DNA from: Devosia ureilytica
GTDB taxonomy: Bacteria > Pseudomonadota > Alphaproteobacteria > Rhizobiales > Devosiaceae
Length of the DNA stretch: 64,000 nt
Assembly: GCF_024273195.1 (NCBI RefSeq)
Contig: NZ_JAMZCU010000005.1
Coordinates: forward strand, 210,399-274,398
Direction: 5' to 3'
Shown piece by piece: positions 17,265 through 27,014 of the stretch. Under the pieces are notes generated by a model that saw only the letters and a list, made by a program, of their open reading frames with translations, was not told the origin of the DNA and did no database searches. Every line of letters starts with the position of its first letter. The first letter of the stretch is position 1. Made by a program: the position numbers and the translations under genes.

Positions 17265-18161
17265 TTACCTCCGGTTCATTTGCTTGGGATCGAGCGCATC
17301 GCGCAGGCCATCGCCGAGCAGGTTGAAGGCAAGGCTGACAAGCAGGATCGCAACGCCCGGAAAGGCGACCAGCCACCAGCTGTCGAGCATGTAGCGACGC
17401 CCCGTGGCGATCATCGCGCCCCATTCGGGCATTGGCGGCTGGGCGCCGAGGCCCAGAAAGCCAAGACCGGCTGCGGTTAGGATGACCGTTGCCATGTTGA
17501 GGGTGAGACGGATCATCACCGAGGGCAGGCACATGGGCACAATCGAATGGACGATGATGCGCACGGGCGACGCGCCCTGGAGCCGCGCGGCCGCGATATA
17601 ATCGGACGAGCGGAAGGTAAGCGTTTCCGCCCGGGCGAGGCGAGCAATCGGCGGCCAGGAGGTCAACGCGATGGCGATGATGGCGTTGTTCAGGCTGGGC
17701 CCGAGCGCGGCAACGAAAGCCAGCGACAGGATGAGGCTGGGGAAGGACAGGAAGATATCGGTGATGCGCATCAGCACCGTATCGAACATGCCGCCGACAT
17801 AGCCGGCAGCAGTTCCGACGGCGAGGCCAATCGGCCCCACGGTGATGGTGACCAGCCCGATGATCGTCAGGGTAATCCGCGTCCCGTAGATCAGGCGCGA
17901 ATAGATATCGCGACCCAGCTCATCAGTGCCGAAAATATGCGCGCCATTGGGCGGCTGCAGCACATTTGTCAGGTCCTGCAGATAGGGATCATGCGTTGCC
18001 AGCAGCGGCGCCAGGATCGCCAGGAGGATCAGGGCACCGATAATGACCAGGCTGAACGCCGAGGTGGGGCTGCGCAGCAGGAAACGGATGATGTTGAACA
18101 CCGGCATCATAAAGGCGAGCCCGCCGGGCGCGGTCTTTGTCGTCATGGCGGTTTGGGTCAT
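17265..18161 (-). CDS. Peptide-type ABC transporter permease (DppC-like)
   Basis: Inner-membrane permease of 298 residues. An N-terminal membrane segment is followed by HIFGTDELGRDIYSRLIYG, the DppC signature loop, then five further segments. The EAA-loop reads AARLQGASPVRIIVHSIVP. It ends in [13 protein letters not shown], typical of the family. It overlaps the upstream permease by four bases. Confidence 0.92.
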   Translation of the reverse strand: MTQTAMTTKTAPGGLAFMMPVFNIIRFLLRSPTSAFSLVIIGALILLAILAPLLATHDPYLQDLTNVLQPPNGAHIFGTDELGRDIYSRLIYGTRITLTIIGLVTITVGPIGLAVGTAAGYVGGMFDTVLMRITDIFLSFPSLILSLAFVAALGPSLNNAIIAIALTSWPPIARLARAETLTFRSSDYIAAARLQGASPVRIIVHSIVPMCLPSVMIRLTLNMATVILTAAGLGFLGLGAQPPMPEWGAMIATGRRYMLDSWWLVAFPGVAILLVSLAFNLLGDGLRDALDPKQMNRR

Positions 18162-19228
18162 CGGGTCCTCGGATCAAAGACGCGGTACAGCACATCGGAC
18201 AGCACGTTGAGACCGATGAAAATGAGACCGACGATCAGCACACAGGTCATGACGGCATTCATGTCGCCAATGAGCAGGTTGTTGGTGAGGTATTGGCCAA
18301 AGCCGGGCCAGGCGAACACGGTTTCGATCAGCACGGCGCCTTCAAGCAGCCCGCCATAGGAGAGCGCCACGATAGTCACCAGCTGCACGCGAATATTGAT
18401 GAAGGCGTGCTTCCAGATCGTGTCGCGCTGCGACAGTCCCTTGACCCGCGCCGTGGTGATATATTCCTGGTTGAGCTGATCGAGCATGAAGCTGCGCGTC
18501 ATGCGGGTGATGTAGGCTGATGAGGAATAGCCCAGCAGGCTCGCCGGCAGGATCAGGTGGTTGAGGGCCGAATAGAAGATATCCCATTCGCCGGCGATGA
18601 GACTGTCAATCAGGAGAAACCCTGTCGGTCCGCGGATCATGCCGATATAAAAGCCGCTCATACGGCCGCTGCCACCGACCCAGCCGAGGGCGGCATAAAA
18701 TACCAGCAGGCCGATCATGCCGGTCCAGAAGATAGGCATGGAGTGGCCCATCAGGCTGAACACCCTCACCACGTGGTCAACCCATTTGTCTTTGTTGACG
18801 GCGGCCAGCACGCCCAGCGGAATGCCGAGGCAGGCGCCGATGACGATCGCGAAAGTCGCCATTTCGATGGTGGCGGGCATGACATGGAGGATGTCGTTGA
18901 TCACTGGCTGGCCCGTGCGGATCGCGACGCCGAAATTGCCGGTCAAAACATCGCCGAGATAGCGGAAGAACTGCTCCCAGATGGGCCGGTCAAGGCCAAG
19001 CCGCTCATACATCATGCGATACGTATCGGGCGTGGCGTCTTCGCCGACTATGGCCCGGACCGGGTCTGCGGGCATCATACGGCCGATGACAAAGGTGAGC
19101 ACGAGAAGCCCAAACAGCGTCACGAGGATGGAAACCAGATGCCCACCGAAAGAGCGCACCTTGAGCGCACGATGGTGCATTGCCGAACTGGCCTGCGCCC
19201 CGGCGTTGCCGCCTGCTGAAATTGTCAT
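18158..19228 (-). CDS. Peptide-type ABC transporter permease (DppB-like)
   Basis: First gene of this leftward operon, about 356 residues with six membrane segments. It is longer than usual at the N terminus (about 25 polar residues before LVSILVTLFGLLVLTFVIG). The start at 19228 follows a strong GGAGGAGG ribosome site. It ends YRVFDPRTR, as in DppB. The operator-like repeat at 19395 lies about 170 bases upstream. Confidence 0.9.
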   Translation of the reverse strand: MTISAGGNAGAQASSAMHHRALKVRSFGGHLVSILVTLFGLLVLTFVIGRMMPADPVRAIVGEDATPDTYRMMYERLGLDRPIWEQFFRYLGDVLTGNFGVAIRTGQPVINDILHVMPATIEMATFAIVIGACLGIPLGVLAAVNKDKWVDHVVRVFSLMGHSMPIFWTGMIGLLVFYAALGWVGGSGRMSGFYIGMIRGPTGFLLIDSLIAGEWDIFYSALNHLILPASLLGYSSSAYITRMTRSFMLDQLNQEYITTARVKGLSQRDTIWKHAFINIRVQLVTIVALSYGGLLEGAVLIETVFAWPGFGQYLTNNLLIGDMNAVMTCVLIVGLIFIGLNVLSDVLYRVFDPRTR

Positions 19229-19673
19229 GGGCCTCCTCCTCAGGTGCCCGCCACGCGGTTCTTGGCGTGACGGATTTCGAAGCTTCTGTGCCAAGTGGCT
19301 GGATGAAGAGGTGACAATGACCACCAGCTCGCTCCGCCCCTTCGTGATCGGCTTCGGAACCCATCTTTTCGCGCAGAAGTCATCCTACTGTCAATAGTTA
19401 TCATACAGATTTTCGGTTCGACGACGGTCGTGAATGAGTGCAGCGACGGAAATCTTGGGGTGGAACCCCCGCCCGCCTGGCCAAATGTCGCCCCCTTTCC
19501 TAGTCCTTCTCGACAAAATTGCGTGACACCGTCAGCGGTGAAGGTGGCCAAAACCCATAGGATAAATCCTCGCAACATGTCGGGCGAATCACCGTGTGTT
19601 GCTTGACACAGATGCCGGGCTGGCCTCAAATTCACTCAACACCTCCTGGCTGCCGTGCTGAAAGATTGAACCG
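19229..19673. other. Regulatory region between the permease operon and gntR
   Basis: A 445-base divergent intergenic region with no convincing gene. It holds the exact operator-like repeat at 19395-19408. The remainder has short overlapping frames without start signals. Confidence 0.5.
19394..19408. promoter_or_regulatory. Operator-like repeat ATAGTTATCATACAG (copy 1)
   Basis: This 15-base sequence is repeated exactly at 20405-20419 before kdgD, and weaker versions occur at 11294 and 12649. It lies in the region driving the leftward permease operon and the rightward gntR gene. Size and position suit a GntR/FadR-type operator bound by the adjacent regulator; that is inference. Confidence 0.6.
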
Positions 19674-20396
19674 ATGAATTTGCAACATCCCCGGAACGAT
19701 AAGGGTGCTGGAACGCTGGTCATACAGGTGGCCAATGCACTGCGCAGCGCGCTGTCATCGGGTGATTATGCGGTGGGCGACAAGTTGCCGAGCGAGGCGC
19801 GGATCGCTGAAACCCATGGCGTCAGCCGCACGGTGGTGCGCGAAGCCATCGCCTCGCTGCGCTCGGATGGTCTGGTGGAGCCGCGTCGCGGCGCCGGTGT
19901 TTTTGTGCTCGAGCCCACAGAGCCTGCTACATTGCCCTTTCAAAACGTTGATCATGCGCGCCTGTCCTCGATCATCGCCCTGCTCGAGCTCCGCTCTGCG
20001 GTTGAAGTCGAGGCGGCAGGCCTTGCGGCCGTGCGCCGGTCGCCCGCGCAGGAAGAAGCGATATTCGAATTTCATCGGGCGGTCGGCCAATGCATTGCTG
20101 AAGGCAAGCCCACCAGCACGGCCGATTTCGCGCTGCACACCGCCATCGCCGACGCCACCAATAATCCGCGCTTTTCGGAGTTTCTGCGGGTCATCGGCCA
20201 GAATGCGATCCCGCGCGCCGCCCTTTCCAGTACGGATCCCGGCTCTTCCAAATCCTATCTGGAGCAGCTGCATCTCGAGCACGCTAATATCGTCACCGCA
20301 ATTTCCGACGGCGATGCCGAAGCAGCGCGCGAAGCTATGCGCGTTCACCTGCAAGGCAGCCAGCGCCGCTACCGCGCCCTTCTGCAAACCACCTGA
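19674..20396 (+). CDS. GntR family regulator, FadR (FCD) type
   Basis: 240-residue regulator with an N-terminal GntR winged HTH (residues about 10-80: ALRSALSSGDYAVGDKLPSE, then HGVSRTVVREAIASLRSDGL) and a C-terminal all-helical FCD domain with the expected His and Asp metal or ligand residues (FALHTAIADATNN, EHANIVTAISDGD). It sits between the permease operon and kdgD. It probably represses the aldarate-type regulon through the TAGTTATCATACAG sites. Confidence 0.92.
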   Translation: MNLQHPRNDKGAGTLVIQVANALRSALSSGDYAVGDKLPSEARIAETHGVSRTVVREAIASLRSDGLVEPRRGAGVFVLEPTEPATLPFQNVDHARLSSIIALLELRSAVEVEAAGLAAVRRSPAQEEAIFEFHRAVGQCIAEGKPTSTADFALHTAIADATNNPRFSEFLRVIGQNAIPRAALSSTDPGSSKSYLEQLHLEHANIVTAISDGDAEAAREAMRVHLQGSQRRYRALLQTT

Positions 20397-20404
20397 CGCC
20401 CCAC

Positions 20405-20419
20405 ATAGTTATCATACAG
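20405..20419. promoter_or_regulatory. Operator-like repeat ATAGTTATCATACAG (copy 2)
   Basis: Exact copy of the sequence at 19394-19408, placed 69 bases before the kdgD start. A TTGACT element follows at 20424-20429. Confidence 0.6.
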
Positions 20420-20433
20420 CTTGTTGACTTTAG

Positions 20434-21396
<963 letters not shown>

Positions 21397-21846
21397 TTTC
21401 TAACGTCTGGAAAGGGAATGATGTTACCTTGTTCTGCGAGGCACCATCTACCAACACGTGGCACGCGTTTCAGACCAAGACGGCTGCCTCCTGCCGGTCT
21501 TTGCCGGGCCTTGGCTAAAAGTATGCACTTCTCGACTGGGTTGGCCGCCATCTTACGTGAGACTTGGCTAATCGCTTGAGCAAGAGAAGCTTGCCAACGG
21601 ATGGGTATGACCCAAAGGCCTTCCCTGGCCCATACAAGGCAAATCAACTGCGCGCTACGCTCCGCAGTCTCTTGCGCGATCCCTGAGGATCGTCAATCTT
21701 TGGATTGCGGCGCCGTTGGTGACGTGATTGCATTTATATGCAGCGTTGTGCAGAGGGATCGCTCTGCCTGGAGATCTCTTCGGCCTGGTTCTCAACGCCA
21801 TGCTCCCTGTGATGATCTAGCACAAGATTTAGACGGAGAAAGATCG
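21397..21846. other. Intergenic region, no gene recognised
   Basis: A 450-base gap between kdgD and the next regulator. The regulator's reading frame stays open back to 21601 but that part has no family features. A leftward frame at 21306-21647 also lacks recognisable motifs. It could hold a decayed gene, but I cannot identify one. Confidence 0.4.
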
Positions 21847-22761
21847 TTGGACGAGGTAGTGCGACGGAGGGGGGGCGTCTCAGACAAACTCGCCGCCCGC
21901 ATCAGGGACGAGATTCATTCTGGTGGCCTGCGCCCCCACACCCATCTGACTGCTCAAGGCCTTGCCGATCGTTTTGGTGTGTCCCGGTCGCCCATTGGTG
22001 AAGCGCTCAAGTCATTGACGGCGGAGGGCGTGCTGACCCATGAGGCTAACAAGGGCTACTTTGTTGCGCCGGAACCGCCAGGGCCTCCCTCTGATCTCCC
22101 ATCGCAGCACTCCGCAGTGGATGCGGCTTATTTTGCGCTCGCGGATGACCGACTCGAGTCGCGGGTTCCTGATGTCGTTTCGGCTGCATACCTTAAAGAG
22201 ACTTACGGGCTAAGTTCTGCAGAGGTGCAGAGCCTTTGCACGCGGATCGTCAAGGAGGGGTGGCTCGAGCGCAGGGCGGGCTACGGCTATCAATTCACGG
22301 ATATGCTCAATTCGGCGGAAGCCCTTACGCAAACCTACCGGTTTCGTATGGCCTTGGAGCCTGCGGCCCTGCTGGAGCCTGGCTACAGGCTTGATACTGC
22401 AGCGGCAGCGGAGTGCCGTTTGGTCGAGCAGCGAATCCTGGCCGGTGGCGTAGAGTCCATGAGCATCGAAGAATTGTACGATCGAGGCGTAAAATTCCAC
22501 GAACTGATCGTTTCTGGATCACAAAATCCATTTTACCTGGATGCTCTCCGACGCATCAACTCGATCCGCCGCCTTATCGCTTACAGGTCATCGGCCACCC
22601 GAGAGCGCTACTACGGACAGGCACAGGAACACATAGAAATTCTTGATCTATTGGTTGCCGGGCGCAACGAAGAAGCGTCCTGGAAACTACGTTCGCATCT
22701 TGGTCATGTCATCCACAACCTTGCGGAAATAAGACCCATTCTCGAGCCTGGCGGCAAATAG
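21847..22761 (+). CDS. GntR family regulator with a second winged-helix segment
   Basis: About 304 residues. An N-terminal GntR winged HTH (KLAARIRDEIHSGGLRPHTH, then FGVSRSPIGEALKSLTAEGVL) is followed by a second HTH-like stretch (YLKETYGLSSAEVQSLCTRI, then VKEGWLERRAGYG) and an FCD-like helical domain. I chose the TTG at 21847 because ACGGAGAAA lies eight bases before it and the HTH begins soon after; no in-frame ATG is close. It sits just upstream of the aconitase/tct operon and is its likely regulator. Confidence 0.8.
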   Translation: MDEVVRRRGGVSDKLAARIRDEIHSGGLRPHTHLTAQGLADRFGVSRSPIGEALKSLTAEGVLTHEANKGYFVAPEPPGPPSDLPSQHSAVDAAYFALADDRLESRVPDVVSAAYLKETYGLSSAEVQSLCTRIVKEGWLERRAGYGYQFTDMLNSAEALTQTYRFRMALEPAALLEPGYRLDTAAAAECRLVEQRILAGGVESMSIEELYDRGVKFHELIVSGSQNPFYLDALRRINSIRRLIAYRSSATRERYYGQAQEHIEILDLLVAGRNEEASWKLRSHLGHVIHNLAEIRPILEPGGK

Positions 22762-22763
22762 GT

Positions 22764-22791
22764 ATTGCATTTGTAAGTTATAATATGCAAT
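22764..22791 (+). promoter_or_regulatory. Candidate promoter and operator of the aconitase-tct operon
   Basis: ATTGCAT (22764-22770) and ATGCAAT (22785-22791) form a perfect inverted repeat with a 14-base spacer. The spacer contains TATAAT at 22779-22784, a consensus -10 box; no good -35 is seen. A repressor bound here would block transcription. The GGGAGGAG ribosome site and GTG start of the aconitase follow. Confidence 0.5.
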
Positions 22792-22821
22792 CACTCTCCT
22801 CAGCTCTGGGAGGAGTGAATT

Positions 22822-25464
22822 GTGACGACCGACGGCCCGACCAGCCTGCTTATCGATGATTTTCTGGCTGTGGACCTGCGCGCTGTTGCCGGGGACACGC
22901 TGGACAGGCTGCCGTATTCGCTCCGAATCCTGCTTGAGAACACGCTTCGTCATTCGCAGGGCGCAGAGCGGGAGCGCAATGTCGCTGCAGTTCTGAGTTG
23001 GCCCGCAACAGGCACATCGACTGAAGAGCTCGCGTTTCAGCCAGAACGATTGCTTATGCACGACACCACGTGCGGCCCAGCTCTCGTCGACATTGCGGGC
23101 ATGCGCGACGCGCTTGCGGAGCGCGGAGATGACCCGCGCAAGCTCAACCCTCAATTGCGGGTTGACGTCTCTGTGGACCATTCGATTGCTGTCGACGCAT
23201 TCGGAACAGCCGCGTCCGTCGCCGTAAACATGAAGCGGGAGGCCGAGCGAAATTCCGAACGGCTCCGTCTCATGAAATGGGCGCAGGAACGGTTGGAAGG
23301 CGTGACTATTCACCCGCCGGGCACCGGCATTCTGCACACGTTCAATTTGGAACAGCTTGCGACCGTTGTTTCGAGGTCGACAGATGCGGAAGGGCGGAAA
23401 TGGCTCTTTCCCGACACTTTGATCGGCACCGACAGTCATACCCCGATGATCAATGGTCTGGGCGTCATGGGATGGGGTGTCGGCGGACTTGAGGCGGAAG
23501 GCGTGATGTTCGGCCTGCCAGTTATGATGCGGCTGCCTGACGTTGTTGGGGTGCGCCTGACTGGCCGTCTCTCCGACGGGGTGCTGGCAACCGACCTGGC
23601 ACTTGTCGTGACCAACCGCCTGCGCGAATATGGCCTCAACAGCCAGTTTGTTGAATTTTTTGGCGACGGTCTCGACACACTATCGGTCGGAGATCGATCT
23701 GTTGTTGCCAACATGGCGCCCGAATATGGGGCGCAAACGGCCTATTTCCCGATCGATAAGCACGCGCTTGCCTACCTGGCCAATACCGGGCGTGAGCCGA
23801 GACATATACACCTTGTTGAGCGCTACGCGCGGGCGAATGGCCTGTGGCGCGAGCGTTCAGAACATATCCGCTACACCGATATTCTCGATATTAATCTGGA
23901 TACAGTTCGGACGAGCATCGCTGGACCTCGCCGCCCTCAGGACATTATCGAGCCAAAGGCGGCCCAAGCCGAGGTTGCGGAGCTGGCCGAAGATTCAGGG
24001 GCTCGGGTCGGTGATATCGTCAATGGTTCGGTTGCGATTGCTGCCATCACCAGCTGCACGAATACGACCGACCCTCGCCTGACCGTTGCTGCGGGGCTAC
24101 TTGCACGACGTGCCCGTGAGCGCGGGCTTGCGCCCAAGCCTTGGGTAAAGACATCATTCTCGCCAGGTTCACCCGCTGCCTCCAAATATCTCAAGCGAGC
24201 GGGACTGCTGGACGATCTTGAGGCCGTGGGTTTCGGCATTGTCGGGTTCGGCTGCATGACGTGCATCGGCAATTCGGGGCCTCTGCTTGCTGAAACACAG
24301 GCGGCAATCGACCAGGGCGTGGTGCCGGTAGCGGTGCTTTCAGGTAACCGCAACTTCGCGGGCCGGGTTCATCCGGTGCTGAAGGCCGGTTTTCTTGCCT
24401 CACCGCCATTGGTGATCGCCTACGCCCTGGCGGGCGACGTCAACAGGGACGTCCTCTCTGAACCACTTTGCAAAGATCCAGAAGGGCGCGATGTATACCT
24501 GTCGGAGCTTTGGCCCTCCGGTGTTGAGATTGACGCAGCCCTCGCGCAGGGACGTGACCCATCTGACTTTGCATCTAGTTTTGCAGAAGCTTCAAAGAAT
24601 GCCATCTGGGACGAAATTCTGGCGCCGCAGAGCGATCTCTATCCCTGGGACGAAGACTCTACTTACCTCCGTCGACCGCCATACACTGTTGGCGCCAGTA
24701 CATGTCGGCTTGGCACGTATCGAGCCGACCCCATCCTCGTGCTCGGCGACGATGTCAGCACCGACCATATTTCTCCCGCGGGTGCAATTTCTGCGAAGAG
24801 CGAAACGGGTCAATACCTGATCAATGCGGGTGAAAACCCCCTGGATCTCAACGTTCATTCCTCGCGGCGAGGCAACTGGCAATCCATGGTCCGCGGGCTC
24901 TACACGAATGGGGCCGTACGAAATCTCATCGCCGAAAATGTACCGCCGGGCAGCGGTGTCGACCCTGTAACCCAGGACGTTCTTCCCCTCTTTCGACTGG
25001 CAGATCTGAATTCACAGCGTGGTCGCTCATCTGTCATTCTGGCCGGTGAGCGGTACGGTCAGGGGTCATCGCGAGACTGGGGCGCCAAGGGGCCAGCGAT
25101 CTTGGGGGTAAGGGCCGTTCTTGCATCGAGCATCGAACGCATCCACAGGACAAACCTGATCGGCATGGGAATATTGCCGCTCCGGTTCCCCTCACATGTG
25201 CATCCCCAGGAGTTGGGGTTGAAGCCCGGAGATGCTGTTGTCATCGACACAGCTCCCGACCGCCTCAAACCACGTTCCGAGGTTGCTGTTTCCATCGAGC
25301 GCAACGGCGCCGTCCTACATCAATTTTCCGCAATGGCCGAAGTCGAGACTGAGCTCGAACTCAACCTTCTTCGTCATGGCGGCATCGTTCCGTTCATTCT
25401 TGCCAGGGTGGCATCCGCTCCGGCCGGGAAGAACGCTGCCATCGGTCATGCCTCTTTGGGGTGA
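22822..25464 (+). CDS. Aconitase family hydratase (AcnA-like), divergent
   Basis: 880-residue AcnA/IRP-type protein with a GTG start after GGGAGGAG. The three [4Fe-4S] cysteines are Cys412 (TSCTNT), Cys478 and Cys481 (GCMTCIGNSGP). The swivel domain has GERYGQGSSRDWGAKG. Several active-site surroundings differ from housekeeping AcnA: MHDTTCGPALVD in place of the usual QDFTGVPAVVD, and HTFNLEQLA in place of HQVNLEYLA. Placed with a tricarboxylate transporter and its own regulator, it probably hydrates an imported tricarboxylate (citrate, aconitate, tricarballylate-like) rather than serving the main TCA cycle. Confidence 0.88.
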   Translation: MTTDGPTSLLIDDFLAVDLRAVAGDTLDRLPYSLRILLENTLRHSQGAERERNVAAVLSWPATGTSTEELAFQPERLLMHDTTCGPALVDIAGMRDALAERGDDPRKLNPQLRVDVSVDHSIAVDAFGTAASVAVNMKREAERNSERLRLMKWAQERLEGVTIHPPGTGILHTFNLEQLATVVSRSTDAEGRKWLFPDTLIGTDSHTPMINGLGVMGWGVGGLEAEGVMFGLPVMMRLPDVVGVRLTGRLSDGVLATDLALVVTNRLREYGLNSQFVEFFGDGLDTLSVGDRSVVANMAPEYGAQTAYFPIDKHALAYLANTGREPRHIHLVERYARANGLWRERSEHIRYTDILDINLDTVRTSIAGPRRPQDIIEPKAAQAEVAELAEDSGARVGDIVNGSVAIAAITSCTNTTDPRLTVAAGLLARRARERGLAPKPWVKTSFSPGSPAASKYLKRAGLLDDLEAVGFGIVGFGCMTCIGNSGPLLAETQAAIDQGVVPVAVLSGNRNFAGRVHPVLKAGFLASPPLVIAYALAGDVNRDVLSEPLCKDPEGRDVYLSELWPSGVEIDAALAQGRDPSDFASSFAEASKNAIWDEILAPQSDLYPWDEDSTYLRRPPYTVGASTCRLGTYRADPILVLGDDVSTDHISPAGAISAKSETGQYLINAGENPLDLNVHSSRRGNWQSMVRGLYTNGAVRNLIAENVPPGSGVDPVTQDVLPLFRLADLNSQRGRSSVILAGERYGQGSSRDWGAKGPAILGVRAVLASSIERIHRTNLIGMGILPLRFPSHVHPQELGLKPGDAVVIDTAPDRLKPRSEVAVSIERNGAVLHQFSAMAEVETELELNLLRHGGIVPFILARVASAPAGKNAAIGHASLG

Positions 25465-25508
25465 ACCGAACCGCACCTTGCGTGCATGCATCAAAAGGGA
25501 GGAACCCG

Positions 25509-26471
25509 ATGCACAAACTAGTAAAATCCGTTCTGGGGGCCGGTTTCGCGGTAGCGCTGTCTGCCGGCATTGCATCTGCCCAGGAATTTGAATTCAATAT
25601 CATCGCTCCGGCTGGCGCCGGCGGCGGGTGGGACGGGGCCGCCCGTTCGATTCAGGAAGTGATGGTTGCCACCGGGCAGGCGCGCAGCGCTCAGGTTGTC
25701 AACGTGCCGGGCGCAGGTGGGACAGTGGGCCTTGCCCAGTTCGCTGCGAGTGCCGGTGCTGATCCAAACCAGCTTCTGGTGGGTGGAATTACCATGGTGG
25801 GTGCAATCATTTCCAACGCCTCGCCCGTTAGTCTTGACCAGGTGACCCCAATTGCCCGCCTCACTGGCGACCCACTCGTTGTCGTTGTTCCGTCCAGTTC
25901 CAGCATTCAGACCATCGATGATTTGCTCGCTGCTGCTAAGGCTGATGTCGGCGGGACCATCTGGGCCGGCGGTTCAGCTGGCGGCGCTGATCACATGCTT
26001 GCGGCGCTCATTACCGAGGCTGCAGGCGAAGACCCAGCCAAGGTAAACTACGTCGCCTATTCGGGCGGTGGCGAGGCACTGGCTGCAATGCTTGGCGGCC
26101 AGGTGACGGCGGGCGTTTCGGGCTATGGCGAGTGGCAGGGTCAGATCGAATCCGGTGACCTGCGCGCACTTGCCATTTCCTATCCCGATCCGATCGAGGG
26201 CATTGAAGCGCAACCGCTGAAGGCGCAGGGTGTTGATGTAGAGCTGGTCAACTGGCGTGCAGTGTTCGCCGCCCCGGACGTTTCGGATGAAGACAAGGCC
26301 CGCCTGTCTGCTGCCTTTGACGCGATGGTCTCTTCCGATGAGTGGAAGGAACTGCTCGTCGCCCGCGGCTGGACCGACTACTACATGCCAGCTGATGAGT
26401 TCTCTGCGTTCCTCGAAAAGGAAACAGAAAGCGTTCGCGGCGTCCTGCAGGCACTTGGCCTCGCCCAATAG
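25509..26471 (+). CDS. tctC: Tripartite tricarboxylate transporter binding protein (TctC/Bug family)
   Basis: Periplasmic receptor of about 320 residues. The signal peptide (MHKLVKSVLGAGFAVALSAG) is cleaved near ASAQ. The mature protein has the Bug-family loops IIAPAGAGGGWDGAAR and NVPGAGGTVGLAQF. The ATG at 25509 has an AGGGAGGAA ribosome site; the 48-base upstream extension overlaps the aconitase stop and is rejected. The ligand is predicted to be a di- or tricarboxylate. Confidence 0.92.
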   Translation: MHKLVKSVLGAGFAVALSAGIASAQEFEFNIIAPAGAGGGWDGAARSIQEVMVATGQARSAQVVNVPGAGGTVGLAQFAASAGADPNQLLVGGITMVGAIISNASPVSLDQVTPIARLTGDPLVVVVPSSSSIQTIDDLLAAAKADVGGTIWAGGSAGGADHMLAALITEAAGEDPAKVNYVAYSGGGEALAAMLGGQVTAGVSGYGEWQGQIESGDLRALAISYPDPIEGIEAQPLKAQGVDVELVNWRAVFAAPDVSDEDKARLSAAFDAMVSSDEWKELLVARGWTDYYMPADEFSAFLEKETESVRGVLQALGLAQ

Positions 26472-26481
26472 CGCATCCTAT

Positions 26482-26512
26482 GGGGCGCGAGTCATCGGGC
26501 CCCTTTTTTTTT
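26482..26512 (+). terminator. Internal terminator/attenuator between tctC and tctB
   Basis: GGGGC (26482-26486) pairs with GCCCC (26499-26503), followed by nine T residues. The stem is short but the T tract is strong. Its place inside the operon would lower expression of the membrane parts relative to the binding protein. Confidence 0.65.
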
Positions 26513-26530
26513 CTTTAGGGAGGACGGCAA

Positions 26531-27004
26531 GTGGAAACGCCCAGCCGATCGTTTAACGGCCCGTACGTCATCGTCGGTGTGGCCCTTCTCGCTGTCGCAG
26601 CGATCACAGTTTGGGACGCAAGCACCATGCGCATTCGGGCTCAATATGGGGTGGGCGCGGACGCAGCATCCTACCTGATCGCTGGATTTTTGGTCTTGCT
26701 GGCCGCAGGGCATTTCATCGGCGCGTTCCGGAAGTCCGACGACTTGGATGCCGAACCGACCGACTGGCGTGCCATCGGCTGGATCGCCCTGGCGCTAACA
26801 GGCCTTGTGAGCGCCATCGGCCTGGGGGCAGGTTTTATCCTCGGGTCTACGTTGCTTTTCGCTTTCACGGCGCGCGCTTTTGGTCGTCGAGCGCTGCTTG
26901 TCGACCTGCTCATTGGCGCCGCGCTCGCTGTGCTTGTCTATTTCCTCTTCCATGGCCTCCTGACGCTGCATCTGCCCGAAGGTCCCCTGGAACGGCTGCT
27001 CTAG
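26531..27004 (+). CDS. tctB: Tripartite tricarboxylate transporter small membrane subunit TctB
   Basis: 157-residue membrane protein with four hydrophobic segments (about residues 13-33, 48-68, 83-105 and 113-145). GTG start with AGGGAGGAC upstream. It matches the size and layout of TctB and lies between tctC and tctA. Confidence 0.88.
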   Translation: METPSRSFNGPYVIVGVALLAVAAITVWDASTMRIRAQYGVGADAASYLIAGFLVLLAAGHFIGAFRKSDDLDAEPTDWRAIGWIALALTGLVSAIGLGAGFILGSTLLFAFTARAFGRRALLVDLLIGAALAVLVYFLFHGLLTLHLPEGPLERLL

Positions 27005-27014
27005 GGGGCCTCAA

